Assembly: GCF_014649735.1 (NCBI RefSeq)
Contig: NZ_BMTP01000007.1
Location: 62,001-126,000 of the forward strand
From: Streptomyces lavendofoliae
GTDB lineage: Bacteria; Actinomycetota; Actinomycetes; Streptomycetales; Streptomycetaceae
DNA: 64,000 nucleotides
Direction of reading: 5' to 3'
The notes below the pieces were generated by a model. The model searched no databases, was not told the origin of the DNA, and was given only the letters and a program-made list of their open reading frames with translations. Positions 1 through 7,749 of the stretch are shown piece by piece. Within the stretch, counting starts at the first letter, position 1; every line of letters begins with the position of its first letter. Position numbers and translations under genes: made by a program.

Positions 1-326
1 CGAAGGGGCGGGGCTGGGTGCGGGTCGCGGGGGTGTCGGCGGGCCGCGGGGGTGTGGGCCGGCTGCGGGTGCGGGTGCGGGCCGCGGGTGCCGGGCGGGT
101 GCGGTGGCGGCGGCACCGCGGCGCGTCACCCGTTCGGGGCGGCGCGCCGGGGCACGCCGGGGAACGCCGCTGACCTGCGCGGACGCCCGCCGTCCAGGGC
201 GACACGCCGACCCGGACGGCGCAATCTGATGGGACATCAGAAGGCGGGCGCGGCGGGCGGGGCCTTACCTCGGTACCAGGACATCCGCCCGTCACGCCCC
301 GTCTGTCGCGCGCCCCGGAGGACCTC
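1..326. other. GC-extreme intergenic or gene-flank sequence
   Basis: I see no convincing coding sequence here. The first 120 bases are a degenerate G-rich tract of GGGTGCGGGT/CGCGGGGGTGT-like words, so the + strand could form G-quadruplexes. The rest is the upstream region of the secreted protein gene at 327 and contains the inverted repeat at 225-241. A gene could end just left of the window. Confidence 0.5.
225..241. promoter_or_regulatory. 7-bp-arm inverted repeat upstream of the secreted protein gene
   Basis: TCTGATG and CATCAGA are perfect inverted arms around GGA, about 85 bases upstream of the start at 327. The position suits an operator for the sortase-associated gene pair. No binding protein is identified, and the arms are short enough to arise by chance. 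Confidence 0.35.
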
Positions 327-917
327 ATGCGCACCACTGCCCACCTGCTGACCGGTACCGCGCTGGCGGCCGTCTCGCTCGGCGCCCTCGCCTCGCCGGC
401 CGCGTACGCCGGTGACCTCGGGAGGCTGGAGGTGTACCCGTCGACCGCCAAGCCGGGCGAGACCGTCACGGTCAACACCACCGCGTGTGGCAAGAAGGGG
501 CACGGCATCGGCGACGCCCAGTCGCTCGGCGCGGGCGACTTCGAGCTGTCGCAGGGGACCCACAAGGAGCTCGTGGTCGGCCGGTTCACGGTCCCCTCCC
601 GCACCAAGCCGGGCACCTACGCCATCGCCGTCGCCTGCGACAACGGCAAGACGGCCACCGGTGACCTGGTCGTCGAGGACGGCGGCGGGCACACCTCGGG
701 CGGCCAGGACTCGGGAGGGCACAGCTCCGGAGGCCACAGCTCGGGCGGCCACGACCAGGGCGGGCACGAGCCCAGCGGTCACGTGAAGACCGGGGTGGGC
801 GGCAGCGTCGGCCCCGACACCACCCAGATCGCGGCGGGAGCGGCCGTGCTGGCCGCCTCCGCCGCGGGCGGGGTCTGGCTCCTGCGCCGCCGGGCGAGCG
901 GCGCGCAGGACAGCTGA
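327..917 (+). CDS. Secreted, C-terminally anchored protein linked to a class F sortase
   Basis: This 196-residue exported protein has an N-terminal signal peptide (residues 1-28, MRTTAHLLTGTALAAVSLGALA then an AYA cleavage region). A beta-rich domain spans about 30-115 and carries two Cys. A low-complexity GGHSSGGH/GGHDQGGH linker follows at about 118-152. The tail is a hydrophobic segment (TTQIAAGAAVLAASAAGGVWLL) followed by RRR. That end has the shape of a sortase sorting signal, but GPDTTQ stands where LPXTG or LAXTG would be expected. The sortase gene begins 100 bases downstream, so it is the likely partner. Molecular function is unknown; a histidine-rich linker could bind metal. RBS GGAGGACCTC precedes the ATG. 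Confidence 0.8.
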   Translation: MRTTAHLLTGTALAAVSLGALASPAAYAGDLGRLEVYPSTAKPGETVTVNTTACGKKGHGIGDAQSLGAGDFELSQGTHKELVVGRFTVPSRTKPGTYAIAVACDNGKTATGDLVVEDGGGHTSGGQDSGGHSSGGHSSGGHDQGGHEPSGHVKTGVGGSVGPDTTQIAAGAAVLAASAAGGVWLLRRRASGAQDS

Positions 918-1017
918 CGGGGTCCGTCCCCGTACCCCCGCCCCGCTCCCCGCCCCCGCCGCGTGTGTCCCCGAGACCGCGGCGCGGGCGGGGAGCCCCA
1001 GCCATGCGAGGGCAGCC

Positions 1018-1704
1018 ATGACCGACGACACCAGGAGCGCCACGGGAGGCGGCGCCGGCACGACCACGGGCCCGGGCACCGCCGGTTCCGGCGCGAAGGG
1101 CAAGGGCTGGGGCATGGCCATCGCCGCGTGCCTCGGCCTCTGGCTCGTCCAGAACGGCTCCGCGGAGACGACCCCGCCGGTCCCGTCCGCCGCCGAGGCC
1201 TTCGCCGCCGGACCGCACCGGCACACCGACGCGGCCGCCGCCCCGCTGCCCCCCTCGGCCCCGGTCCGTGTCCGCATCCAAGAGATCGGGGTCGACGCCC
1301 CGGTGATGCGCCTGGGCCTCGCCCGTGACGGCAGCCTGGAGGTGCCGCCGGCCGGGAACCCCAACATCGCCGGCTGGTACAAGGACGGCACCCCGCCCGG
1401 CGCGAAGGGGACGGCCATCGTCGCGGGCCATGTCGACAACGCCGAGGGCCCCGCCGTCTTCTACGCGCTCGGCAGCCTCAGGAAGGGCCACTGGATCGAG
1501 GTCACCCGCCGCGACGGCCGTACCGCCGTCTTCACCGTCGACGCCGTCGAGGTGTACGACAACGAGGACTTCCCCGACCGGAAGGTCTACGGGCCCGCCG
1601 ACCGCGCCGAGCTACGTGTGATCACCTGCGGCGGCACGTTCGACGAGAAGACCGGCTACCAGGGCAACGTCGTCGCCTACGCCCATCTGATCGGCGTGCG
1701 TTAG
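1018..1704 (+). CDS. Class F sortase
   Basis: Sortases are membrane-anchored transpeptidases that attach or process exported proteins. The 228-residue product has a short cytoplasmic N-terminus, one membrane segment at about 31-46 (GMAIAACLGLWLV) and a sortase domain from about 80. The catalytic His lies in VAGHVDN (about 138) and the catalytic Cys in RVITCGG (about 204). Where many sortases carry the third catalytic residue, Arg, shortly after the last strand, this protein reads TGYQGNVVAYA. RBS GAGGG precedes the ATG. The preceding secreted protein is the probable substrate. The stop codon overlaps that of the convergent permease gene. Confidence 0.88.
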   Translation: MTDDTRSATGGGAGTTTGPGTAGSGAKGKGWGMAIAACLGLWLVQNGSAETTPPVPSAAEAFAAGPHRHTDAAAAPLPPSAPVRVRIQEIGVDAPVMRLGLARDGSLEVPPAGNPNIAGWYKDGTPPGAKGTAIVAGHVDNAEGPAVFYALGSLRKGHWIEVTRRDGRTAVFTVDAVEVYDNEDFPDRKVYGPADRAELRVITCGGTFDEKTGYQGNVVAYAHLIGVR

Positions 1705-2477
1705 CCCCACTGGTCGAAGGCGAGCTTCGCCACCAGCGAGAAGACCACCACCAGCAGTACGCCCCGCACGAACTCCGCGCCCTTGCGCAGCGCCATGCGC
1801 GCCCCGAGCATCCCGCCCGCCAGGTTGAACACCGCCATCAGCGCCGCCGGCCCCCACAACACCGTGCCCTGGTACGCGAACATCGCCAGCGCCCCCGCGT
1901 TGGTGCACACGTTCACGATCTTGGCCGTGGCGGAGGCGGTCACCAGGTCCAGGTGCAGCACCGCGGTGAGCGCCAGCACCAGGAACGTGCCCGTGCCGGG
2001 GCCGAACAGCCCGTCGTAGAAGCCGATCCCGCCGCCGACGAGGACGATCGCCGCGACCACCCGCGCCCGGGTGACCGGGCCCTTGTCCGCCGTCGTACCG
2101 AAGGACGGCCGCAGCATCACGAACGCCGCCACCGCAAGCAGCACCACCATGATGACCGGCCGCAGGACGTCGCTGCCGATCCCCGCGGCGAAGAACGCGC
2201 CGCACATCGACCCGGCCAGCGCCGCCAGTCCGATCCTGGCCGCCGTCCCCACCCGGACCGGCGCCCTGCGCACGTAGGTCGCGGCGGCACCGGTCGTGCC
2301 CACGATGGCCACCGCCTTGTTGGTGCCGAGGATGTGGGCGGCCGGGACCTGCGGGAGGCCCAGCAGCAGCGCGGGCAGGAGGAGCAGCCCGCCGCCGCCC
2401 ACGACGGCGTCGATCCAGCCCGCCACGAGGGCGGCCGCGCAGAGGAGGACCAGGGTGGTCAGCGATATGTCGGGCAC
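1701..2477 (-). CDS. TauE/SafE family sulfite exporter-like permease
   Basis: This polytopic membrane protein of the TauE/SafE (DUF81) family has about eight hydrophobic segments and 258 residues. The diagnostic N-terminal motif GWIDAVVGGGGLLLLPALL is present, followed by GTNKAVAIVGT, and the second repeat half contains FYDGLFGPGTGTFL. Family members move sulfite, sulfoacetate or other small organic anions; the substrate here is unknown. I chose the GTG start (VPDISLTTLVLL) because the family motif follows at the usual distance and AGG lies 9 bases upstream. An ATG at 2504 would add nine residues. The gene ends head-on against the sortase and is divergent from the nitrite reductase cluster. 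Confidence 0.87.
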   Translation of the reverse strand: MPDISLTTLVLLCAAALVAGWIDAVVGGGGLLLLPALLLGLPQVPAAHILGTNKAVAIVGTTGAAATYVRRAPVRVGTAARIGLAALAGSMCGAFFAAGIGSDVLRPVIMVVLLAVAAFVMLRPSFGTTADKGPVTRARVVAAIVLVGGGIGFYDGLFGPGTGTFLVLALTAVLHLDLVTASATAKIVNVCTNAGALAMFAYQGTVLWGPAALMAVFNLAGGMLGARMALRKGAEFVRGVLLVVVFSLVAKLAFDQWG

Positions 2478-2629
2478 GACCGTGAGCCTATGAGGTGGAT
2501 ACATGTGCCGCCCACGGAACCGGTGAGGCTTGAGGTACCTCTGAGGTTGGAGGGTGCCCCGGTGGCGTGTCCCGCCCGTACTCGTGTCCGTGCCCCTCAC
2601 CGAGGGCCGCGGTCGCCGCTGAGATCAGC

Positions 2630-2667
2630 TTTCCGTGCGCGAAACAATCGGGATGCGGACGGGAAAC
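2630..2667 (+). promoter_or_regulatory. Possible GlnR-like site upstream of the nitrite reductase operon
   Basis: Two GAAAC half-sites, at 2641-2645 and 2663-2667, are exactly 22 bp apart. That is the spacing of b-sites in tandem GlnR boxes (gTnAC-n6-GAAAC). The matching a-sites 11 bp upstream of each (TTTCC, GATGC) are poor. nirBD is a known GlnR target in Streptomyces, which makes the position plausible. Confidence 0.35.
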
Positions 2668-2689
2668 ACCGCCGACGCACGCTGGCGGC

Positions 2690-3871
2690 ATGAGTTCACG
2701 GATCGTGGTGGTCGGCGGAGGCACGGCGGGCGCTCGCCTCGCCGAGCGGCTGCCCGTCACCCTGCTCGGCGAGGAGCCGCACGCGCCCTACAACCGGGTG
2801 CTGCTCGCGGACGTCCTGGCCGGACGGTACGGGCCCGAGGTCATCGCCCTGCCGGCCCCGCACCACGACGGGGCGCGGCACGAGGTGCGGGTGACCGGCA
2901 TCGACCGCGCCGCCCGGGTGGTGCACTGCGCGGACGGCGAGGCTTTCGCCTACGACCGGCTGGTGCTGGCCACCGGCTCGAACCCGGTGCTGCCGCCGCT
3001 GCGGGGCCTGGGCGGCGGGCGGCTGCCGGCCGGGGTGCACGCGTTCCGGACGCTCGACGACTGCCTGGCGCTGGACGCGCTGGCCGGCCCCGGGGTGCGG
3101 GCGGTGGTGATCGGCGGCGGCCTGCTGGGCGTGTCGGCGGCCCGCGCGCTGGCCGCCCGGGGCGCGGACGTGGTGCTGGCCCAGCAGGGCGAGCACCTGA
3201 TGGAGCGTCAGCTCGATGCGGGCGCTTCGGCGATCCTGCGCCGCCACCTGGAGGCCGATCTGGGCGTGGAGGTGCACACCGAGTGCCGCGTCCGGGGCCT
3301 GCGGTGCGTGGACGACACGGTCGAGGCGGTCGAACTCGCCGACGGCTTCGTCCTGGACGCCGATGTCGTCGTCATCGCCTGCGGGGTGCGCCCGCGTGTG
3401 GGCCTCGCCCTCGACGCGGGACTGGACGTGAAGCGCGGGATCGTCGTCGACGACCGGCTGCGCACCTCCGACCCGTACATCCACGCCGTCGGCGACTGCG
3501 CCGAGCACGACGGCCGGCTCTACGGGCTGGCCGGTGCCGCCCTGGAGCAGGCCGATGTCCTCACCGAGGTGCTGAGCGGCGGCACCGGCGCCTACCGGGG
3601 CACCCGCGCGCTGACCCGGCTCAGCATGGACGCCCTGGAACTCGCCGCGTTCGGCGAGGCGACACCGCTGCCCGGTGACGACACCGTCCAGCTGGCGGAC
3701 GCGACGAGCGGCGCCTACCGCAAGGTCGTCGTGCGCGGCGACCGGCTCGTCGGCGGCGTCCTGCTGGGCGACCTCGGCGCTGTCGGGGCGCTCGCCCGGG
3801 CCTGGGAGGGCGACGAGGCCCTTCCGGAAGCGCCCCTGCTCCACCTGCTCACCCACGACGGAGGCTCCTGA
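2690..3871 (+). CDS. FAD/NAD(P)-dependent oxidoreductase of the nitrite/nitrate assimilation cluster
   Basis: This 393-residue pyridine nucleotide-disulphide-type reductase resembles the FAD module of NirB/NasB-like enzymes. It has an N-terminal FAD-binding GxGxxG motif (IVVVGGGTAGARLAERL), an ATGSNP motif near 100, a second dinucleotide fold (VVIGGGLLGVSAARAL, about 140-160) and the FAD-contacting IHAVGDCAEHDG near 265. It has no iron-sulphur or siroheme part, so it probably passes electrons to a partner, such as nitrite or nitrate reductase. It lies one base upstream of nirB and is surely co-transcribed. The ATG at 2690 directly precedes the Rossmann motif; longer in-frame starts would include promoter-like DNA. 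Confidence 0.85.
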   Translation: MSSRIVVVGGGTAGARLAERLPVTLLGEEPHAPYNRVLLADVLAGRYGPEVIALPAPHHDGARHEVRVTGIDRAARVVHCADGEAFAYDRLVLATGSNPVLPPLRGLGGGRLPAGVHAFRTLDDCLALDALAGPGVRAVVIGGGLLGVSAARALAARGADVVLAQQGEHLMERQLDAGASAILRRHLEADLGVEVHTECRVRGLRCVDDTVEAVELADGFVLDADVVVIACGVRPRVGLALDAGLDVKRGIVVDDRLRTSDPYIHAVGDCAEHDGRLYGLAGAALEQADVLTEVLSGGTGAYRGTRALTRLSMDALELAAFGEATPLPGDDTVQLADATSGAYRKVVVRGDRLVGGVLLGDLGAVGALARAWEGDEALPEAPLLHLLTHDGGS

Positions 3872-3872
3872 A

Positions 3873-6392
3873 ATGGCCCACATGCCCACAATCGTCCTCG
3901 TCGGCCACGGCATGGTCGGCCAGCGCTTCCTGGAGGCCCTCGCCGAGCGCGGTGTCACCGAGCGGGCGCGGATCGTCGTGCTCTGCGAGGAGCCCCGCCC
4001 GGCGTACGACCGGGTCCGGCTGACCTCGTACTTCGACGGCAGGACGCCCGACGACCTGTCGATGGTCGAGGACGGCTTCATGGCGCGGCACGGCATCGAG
4101 CTGCACCTGGACGACCCGGCCGAGACCATCGACCGCGAGGCCCGCACGGTCACGTCGCGGGCAGGGCGGGTGATCGCGTACGACACCCTCGTCCTGGCGA
4201 CCGGTTCGTACCCCTTCGTACCGCCGGTGCCGGGCAAGGACGCGACCGGCTGCTTCGTGTACCGGACGATCGAGGACCTGCTCGCCATCGAGGAGTACGC
4301 CAAGACGGCGCGGACCGGCGCGGTGGTCGGCGGCGGGCTGCTCGGCCTGGAGGCGGCGGGCGCGCTCAAGGGCCTGGGCCTGGAGACGCACGTGGTGGAG
4401 TTCGCGCCGCGGCTGATGCCGGTGCAGGTGGACGAGGGCGGCGGCGCGGCGCTGCTGCGCACCATCGAGAACATGGGCCTCGTGGTCCACACCGGTACCG
4501 GTACGCAGGAGGTCCTGACCGAGGACGGCTCGGTGACCGGCATGGCCCTGTCGGACGGGACGACGGTCGCCACCGACATGGTCGTCTTCTCGGCGGGTGT
4601 CCGCCCCCGCGACCAGCTGGCGCGCGACTGCGGCCTGGCGGTCGGCGAGCGCGGCGGCATCGCGGTCGACGAGCTGTGCCGTACGTCGGACCCGGCGGTG
4701 TACGCGATCGGCGAGTGCGCGATGGCGGCGGACGGCCGGGTGTACGGCCTGGTGGCGCCCGGGTACGAGATGGCGCTCACGGCCGCCGCCACCATCGCGG
4801 AGGAGGAGGCCAAGGCGTTCACGGGCGCCGACATGTCCACCAAGCTGAAGCTGCTCGGCGTGGACGTGGCGTCGTTCGGCGACGCGCACGGCACCGCCGA
4901 CGGCTGCCTGGACGTCGTCTACTCCGACTCCCGCTCCGGGATCTACAAGAAGCTGGTGGTCGACCCCGACGGCGTGCTGCTGGGCGGCGTCCTGGTCGGT
5001 GACGCCGAGTCGTACGGCATGCTGCGCCCGATGACCGGGACGAAGCCGCCGGTCGCGCCGGAGCAGCTGGTGCTGCCGGCCGGCGCCGGCGCACCGGTGT
5101 CGCTCGGCCCGCAGTCGCTCCCCGACGAGGCGATCATCTGCTCCTGCCACAACGTCACCAAGGGCGCCATCTGCGCCTGTTCGTCGCTGCCCGAGGTGAA
5201 GAAGTGCACCAAGGCGGGCACCGGCTGCGGCAGTTGCGTGAAGGTGATCCAGCAGCTCCTGCCGAAGCCGGCCGACAGCGGGATGTGCGGCTGCTTCCCG
5301 TACACCCGCAGCGAGCTGTACGAGATCGTCCGCACGATGCGTTCCACCTCGTACGCGCAGCTGCTCGACTCGCACGGCCGCGAGGAGGCGCGCGGCGGCG
5401 AGGGCTGCGAGATCTGCAAGCCGGCCGTGGCGTCCATCCTCGCGAGCCTGACCAACGAGTACATCCTCGACGGCGAGCGGGCCGCGCTCCAGGACACCAA
5501 CGACCACTTCCTGGCGAACATGCAGCGCAACGGCTCGTACTCGATCGTGCCGCGCATCCCCGGCGGGGAGATCACCCCGGAGAAGCTGATCGTGATCGGC
5601 GAGGTGGCCAGGGACTTCGGCCTCTACACCAAGATCACCGGCGGTCAGCGGATCGACCTCTTCGGCGCGCGGGTCGACCAGCTGCCGCGGATCTGGACCC
5701 GGCTGGTGGACGCGGGCTTCGAGTCGGGGCACGCCTACGGAAAGTCGCTGCGCACGGTGAAGTCGTGCGTCGGCCGGACCTGGTGCCGCTACGGCGTGCA
5801 GGACTCGGTGAAGATGGCGATCGACCTGGAGCTGCGCTACCGGGGCCTGCGCGCCCCGCACAAGCTCAAGTCGGCGGTCTCGGGCTGCGCCCGGGAGTGC
5901 GCCGAGGCCCAGTCGAAGGACTTCGGCGTGATCGCCACGGCCAATGGCTGGAACCTGTACGTCGGCGGCAACGGCGGCGCGACCCCGCGCCACGCGGACC
6001 TGCTCGCCCAGGACCTGTCGGACGCGGAGCTGATCCGGCTGATCGACCGGTTCCTGATGTTCTACATCCGCACCGCGGACCGGCTGGAGCGCACCGCGGC
6101 CTGGCTGGAGCGGCTGGAGGGCGGGCTCGACCACCTGCGCGACGTGGTCGTGCACGACAAGCTCGGGCTGTGCGACGAGCTGGAGGCGCTGATGGCCGCA
6201 CACGTGGCGAGCTACCACGACGAGTGGGCCGAGACGCTGAACGACCCCGAGCGGCTGCGCCGGTTCGTCTCCTTCGTGAACGCCCCCGACGCGCCGGACC
6301 CGTCGGTGAAGTTCGTGCCGGAGCGCGGCCAGATCAAGCCGGACCTGACGATCCTCACGCTGGAACCCCTGGAAGGAGCTTCCGCCCGATGA
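3873..6392 (+). CDS. nirB: Assimilatory nitrite reductase [NAD(P)H], large subunit
   Basis: This enzyme reduces nitrite to ammonium with NAD(P)H in the cytoplasm, using FAD, Fe-S centres and siroheme. The 839-residue domain order is complete. FAD/NAD domains cover about 1-400 (VLVGHGMVGQRFLE, AVVGGGLLGLEAAG, YAIGECAMA). A BFD-like [2Fe-2S] region follows at about 420-520 (ICSCHNVTKG, CGSC, and CGC...CEICKP in the second repeat). The siroheme/[4Fe-4S] domain follows, with CVGRTWC near 631 and CARECAE near 670. RBS GGAGG lies 9 bases before the ATG. nirD overlaps the end by 4 bases. The length is standard and nothing is missing. Confidence 0.96.
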   Translation: MAHMPTIVLVGHGMVGQRFLEALAERGVTERARIVVLCEEPRPAYDRVRLTSYFDGRTPDDLSMVEDGFMARHGIELHLDDPAETIDREARTVTSRAGRVIAYDTLVLATGSYPFVPPVPGKDATGCFVYRTIEDLLAIEEYAKTARTGAVVGGGLLGLEAAGALKGLGLETHVVEFAPRLMPVQVDEGGGAALLRTIENMGLVVHTGTGTQEVLTEDGSVTGMALSDGTTVATDMVVFSAGVRPRDQLARDCGLAVGERGGIAVDELCRTSDPAVYAIGECAMAADGRVYGLVAPGYEMALTAAATIAEEEAKAFTGADMSTKLKLLGVDVASFGDAHGTADGCLDVVYSDSRSGIYKKLVVDPDGVLLGGVLVGDAESYGMLRPMTGTKPPVAPEQLVLPAGAGAPVSLGPQSLPDEAIICSCHNVTKGAICACSSLPEVKKCTKAGTGCGSCVKVIQQLLPKPADSGMCGCFPYTRSELYEIVRTMRSTSYAQLLDSHGREEARGGEGCEICKPAVASILASLTNEYILDGERAALQDTNDHFLANMQRNGSYSIVPRIPGGEITPEKLIVIGEVARDFGLYTKITGGQRIDLFGARVDQLPRIWTRLVDAGFESGHAYGKSLRTVKSCVGRTWCRYGVQDSVKMAIDLELRYRGLRAPHKLKSAVSGCARECAEAQSKDFGVIATANGWNLYVGGNGGATPRHADLLAQDLSDAELIRLIDRFLMFYIRTADRLERTAAWLERLEGGLDHLRDVVVHDKLGLCDELEALMAAHVASYHDEWAETLNDPERLRRFVSFVNAPDAPDPSVKFVPERGQIKPDLTILTLEPLEGASAR

Positions 6393-6730
6393 TGCTCGAA
6401 CTGTCCTACGACGACGAGTGGTTGCCGATCTGCGACGACTCCGTGCTGACGCCGGGCCGCGGCATGGCGGCCCTGCTGCCCGACGGCCGGCAGGTGGCCC
6501 TGTTCCGGGACCGGGCCGGGCGGTCGTACGCGATCGACAACCGGGATCCGTTCACGGGTGCGCAGGTGCTGTCGCGCGGCCTGATCGGGTCGGCGGGCGG
6601 GCGGCCGTTCGTGGCGTCACCGCTCCTGAAGCAGCGCTTCGACCTGGAGACCGGGCGCTGCCTGGACGACGAGGACGTGGCGGTCGCCGTGCACGAGGTC
6701 CGGACGCGCGAACTGGCCGCCGTCTCCTGA
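6389..6730 (+). CDS. nirD: Nitrite reductase (NAD(P)H) small subunit
   Basis: This is the 113-residue Rieske-like small subunit of assimilatory nitrite reductase, the partner of NirB. The N-terminus WLPICDDSVLTPGRGMAALLPDGRQVALFR and the later DNRDPFTGAQVLSRGLIG and VASPLLKQRFDLETG match the NirD fold. As usual for NirD, the Cys-His pairs of true Rieske proteins are absent. The ATG overlaps the nirB TGA (ATGA), so translation is coupled. RBS GGAAGGAG lies just upstream. This is the last gene of the operon. Confidence 0.95.
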   Translation: MMLELSYDDEWLPICDDSVLTPGRGMAALLPDGRQVALFRDRAGRSYAIDNRDPFTGAQVLSRGLIGSAGGRPFVASPLLKQRFDLETGRCLDDEDVAVAVHEVRTRELAAVS

Positions 6731-6763
6731 CGGACGCCCCCGGACCGGCGCCGCGCGTCGGAA

Positions 6764-6846
6764 CCGCGTCCGGGGCCGGTGCGCCGGCCGCGTCCGGGGC
6801 CGGTGGCCCCGTGGGGGCCGGTCGCGCCGTGGGGGCCGGTCGCGCC
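6764..6846. repeat. Short direct repeats in the nirD/VOC convergent gap
   Basis: An 18-bp unit beginning GTGGGGGCCGG occurs twice in perfect tandem (6811-6828 and 6829-6846). Another 18-bp unit beginning CCGCGTCCGG occurs twice, 24 bp apart (6764 and 6788). The gap separates two convergent genes; no gene is apparent. Strong GC pairing may help transcription end here. Confidence 0.6.
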
Positions 6847-6896
6847 GCCGGCGGCGGCGCGCCGGTGTGGCGTACGCCGCCGTCGCACCCGCCGCC

Positions 6897-7301
6897 TCAG
6901 CCCTGGACCGCGGCCGGGTCCATCCACATGACCTCCCAGAGGTGGTGGTCCGGGTCCTGGAAGGACCGGCCGTACATCGTGCCGTAGTCCAGGGGGTCGT
7001 TGGCCGCCGAGCCGCCCGACGCCAGCGCGGCGTCGCACAGCTGGTCGACCCGCTCCCGGCTGTCGGCACTCAGCGCGAAGATCGCCTCCGTGGAGCGCGA
7101 CGCGTCCGCGATCTCCTTCTTGGTGAAGTCCTTGAAGCGGGGCTCGGTGAGCAGCATCACGAAGATGGTGTCGCTGATGACCAGGCACGCGGTCCGGTCG
7201 TCGCTGAACTGCTCGTTGAACGAGTAGCCGAGCTCGCTCCAGAAGGTCTTCGACGTGCCGAGGTCCTTCACGGGCAAGTTCACGAAGATCATCTGAGGCA
7301 T
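6897..7301 (-). CDS. VOC (glyoxalase/bleomycin-resistance fold) family protein
   Basis: This 134-residue single vicinal-oxygen-chelate domain protein starts MIFVNLPVKDLGTSKTFWSELGYSFNEQFSDDRTACLVI, and the second half ends in GRSFQDPDHHLWEVMWMDP. Both beta-alpha-beta-beta-beta modules are visible. The metal-ligand pattern (His in DPDHHLWE, Glu in WEV) is present in the C-terminal half, as in extradiol-dioxygenase-like or PhnB-like relatives. The substrate cannot be told. The ATG at 7301 fits the family N-terminus. The gene stands alone, convergent with the nir operon. Confidence 0.85.
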   Translation of the reverse strand: MPQMIFVNLPVKDLGTSKTFWSELGYSFNEQFSDDRTACLVISDTIFVMLLTEPRFKDFTKKEIADASRSTEAIFALSADSRERVDQLCDAALASGGSAANDPLDYGTMYGRSFQDPDHHLWEVMWMDPAAVQG

Positions 7302-7749
7302 GTCGTGGTCTCTTCTCTCATCGGTGGGTCGCTTTCGAGGGGGTAGACCGGGAGGCGCGGCAAAACTCATCGCTCCCGCCGGATCTCCCCGGGAGAAATC
7401 TCGCCCCGCTCCGCCCGGACCGCCACTCAGGGGCCTCCGCCCCCCGGCACAACCCGGCGGCACCACCCGACCGCACCACCCGGCCGGACGCGCGCCGCCG
7501 CGGGCCGGGGCCGCGCCTCCCGGCCACGCGCGCCCGGGAGGCGGTACAAGGTGAACGGGAAGGAGCGCCTCACCCGACCCGAGAAGCCACCGGAGGGGTG
7601 GACCGGCCCGGACCGGCTCCCGACGCTTCCCCTTCACCGCTTGTTGCTGCACTGTCAATCCAGGGCTTCTAGGTTCCCGATGCGCTCGACCCCGCCGCCC
7701 CGCCCCGGTGCGGCTGGTCCGGTCACGAACGAACCTCCTGGAGTGACAA
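7302..7749. other. Intergenic region between divergent VOC and DUF839 genes
   Basis: No gene is supported here. The region must hold divergent promoters. A short palindrome (TCTCCC-C-GGGAGA) lies at 7384-7396. The RBS of the rightward gene is at about 7734-7743 (CCTCCTGGAG). A single GTTCACC-like heptamer on the minus strand near 7550 is too little for a PhoP box. Confidence 0.5.

Noticed and set aside
7542..7556. GTTCACC-like heptamer as a PhoP (PHO) box before the PhoX-like gene
   Set aside because: Only one heptamer is present and it is on the opposite strand; a PHO box needs at least two direct repeats.
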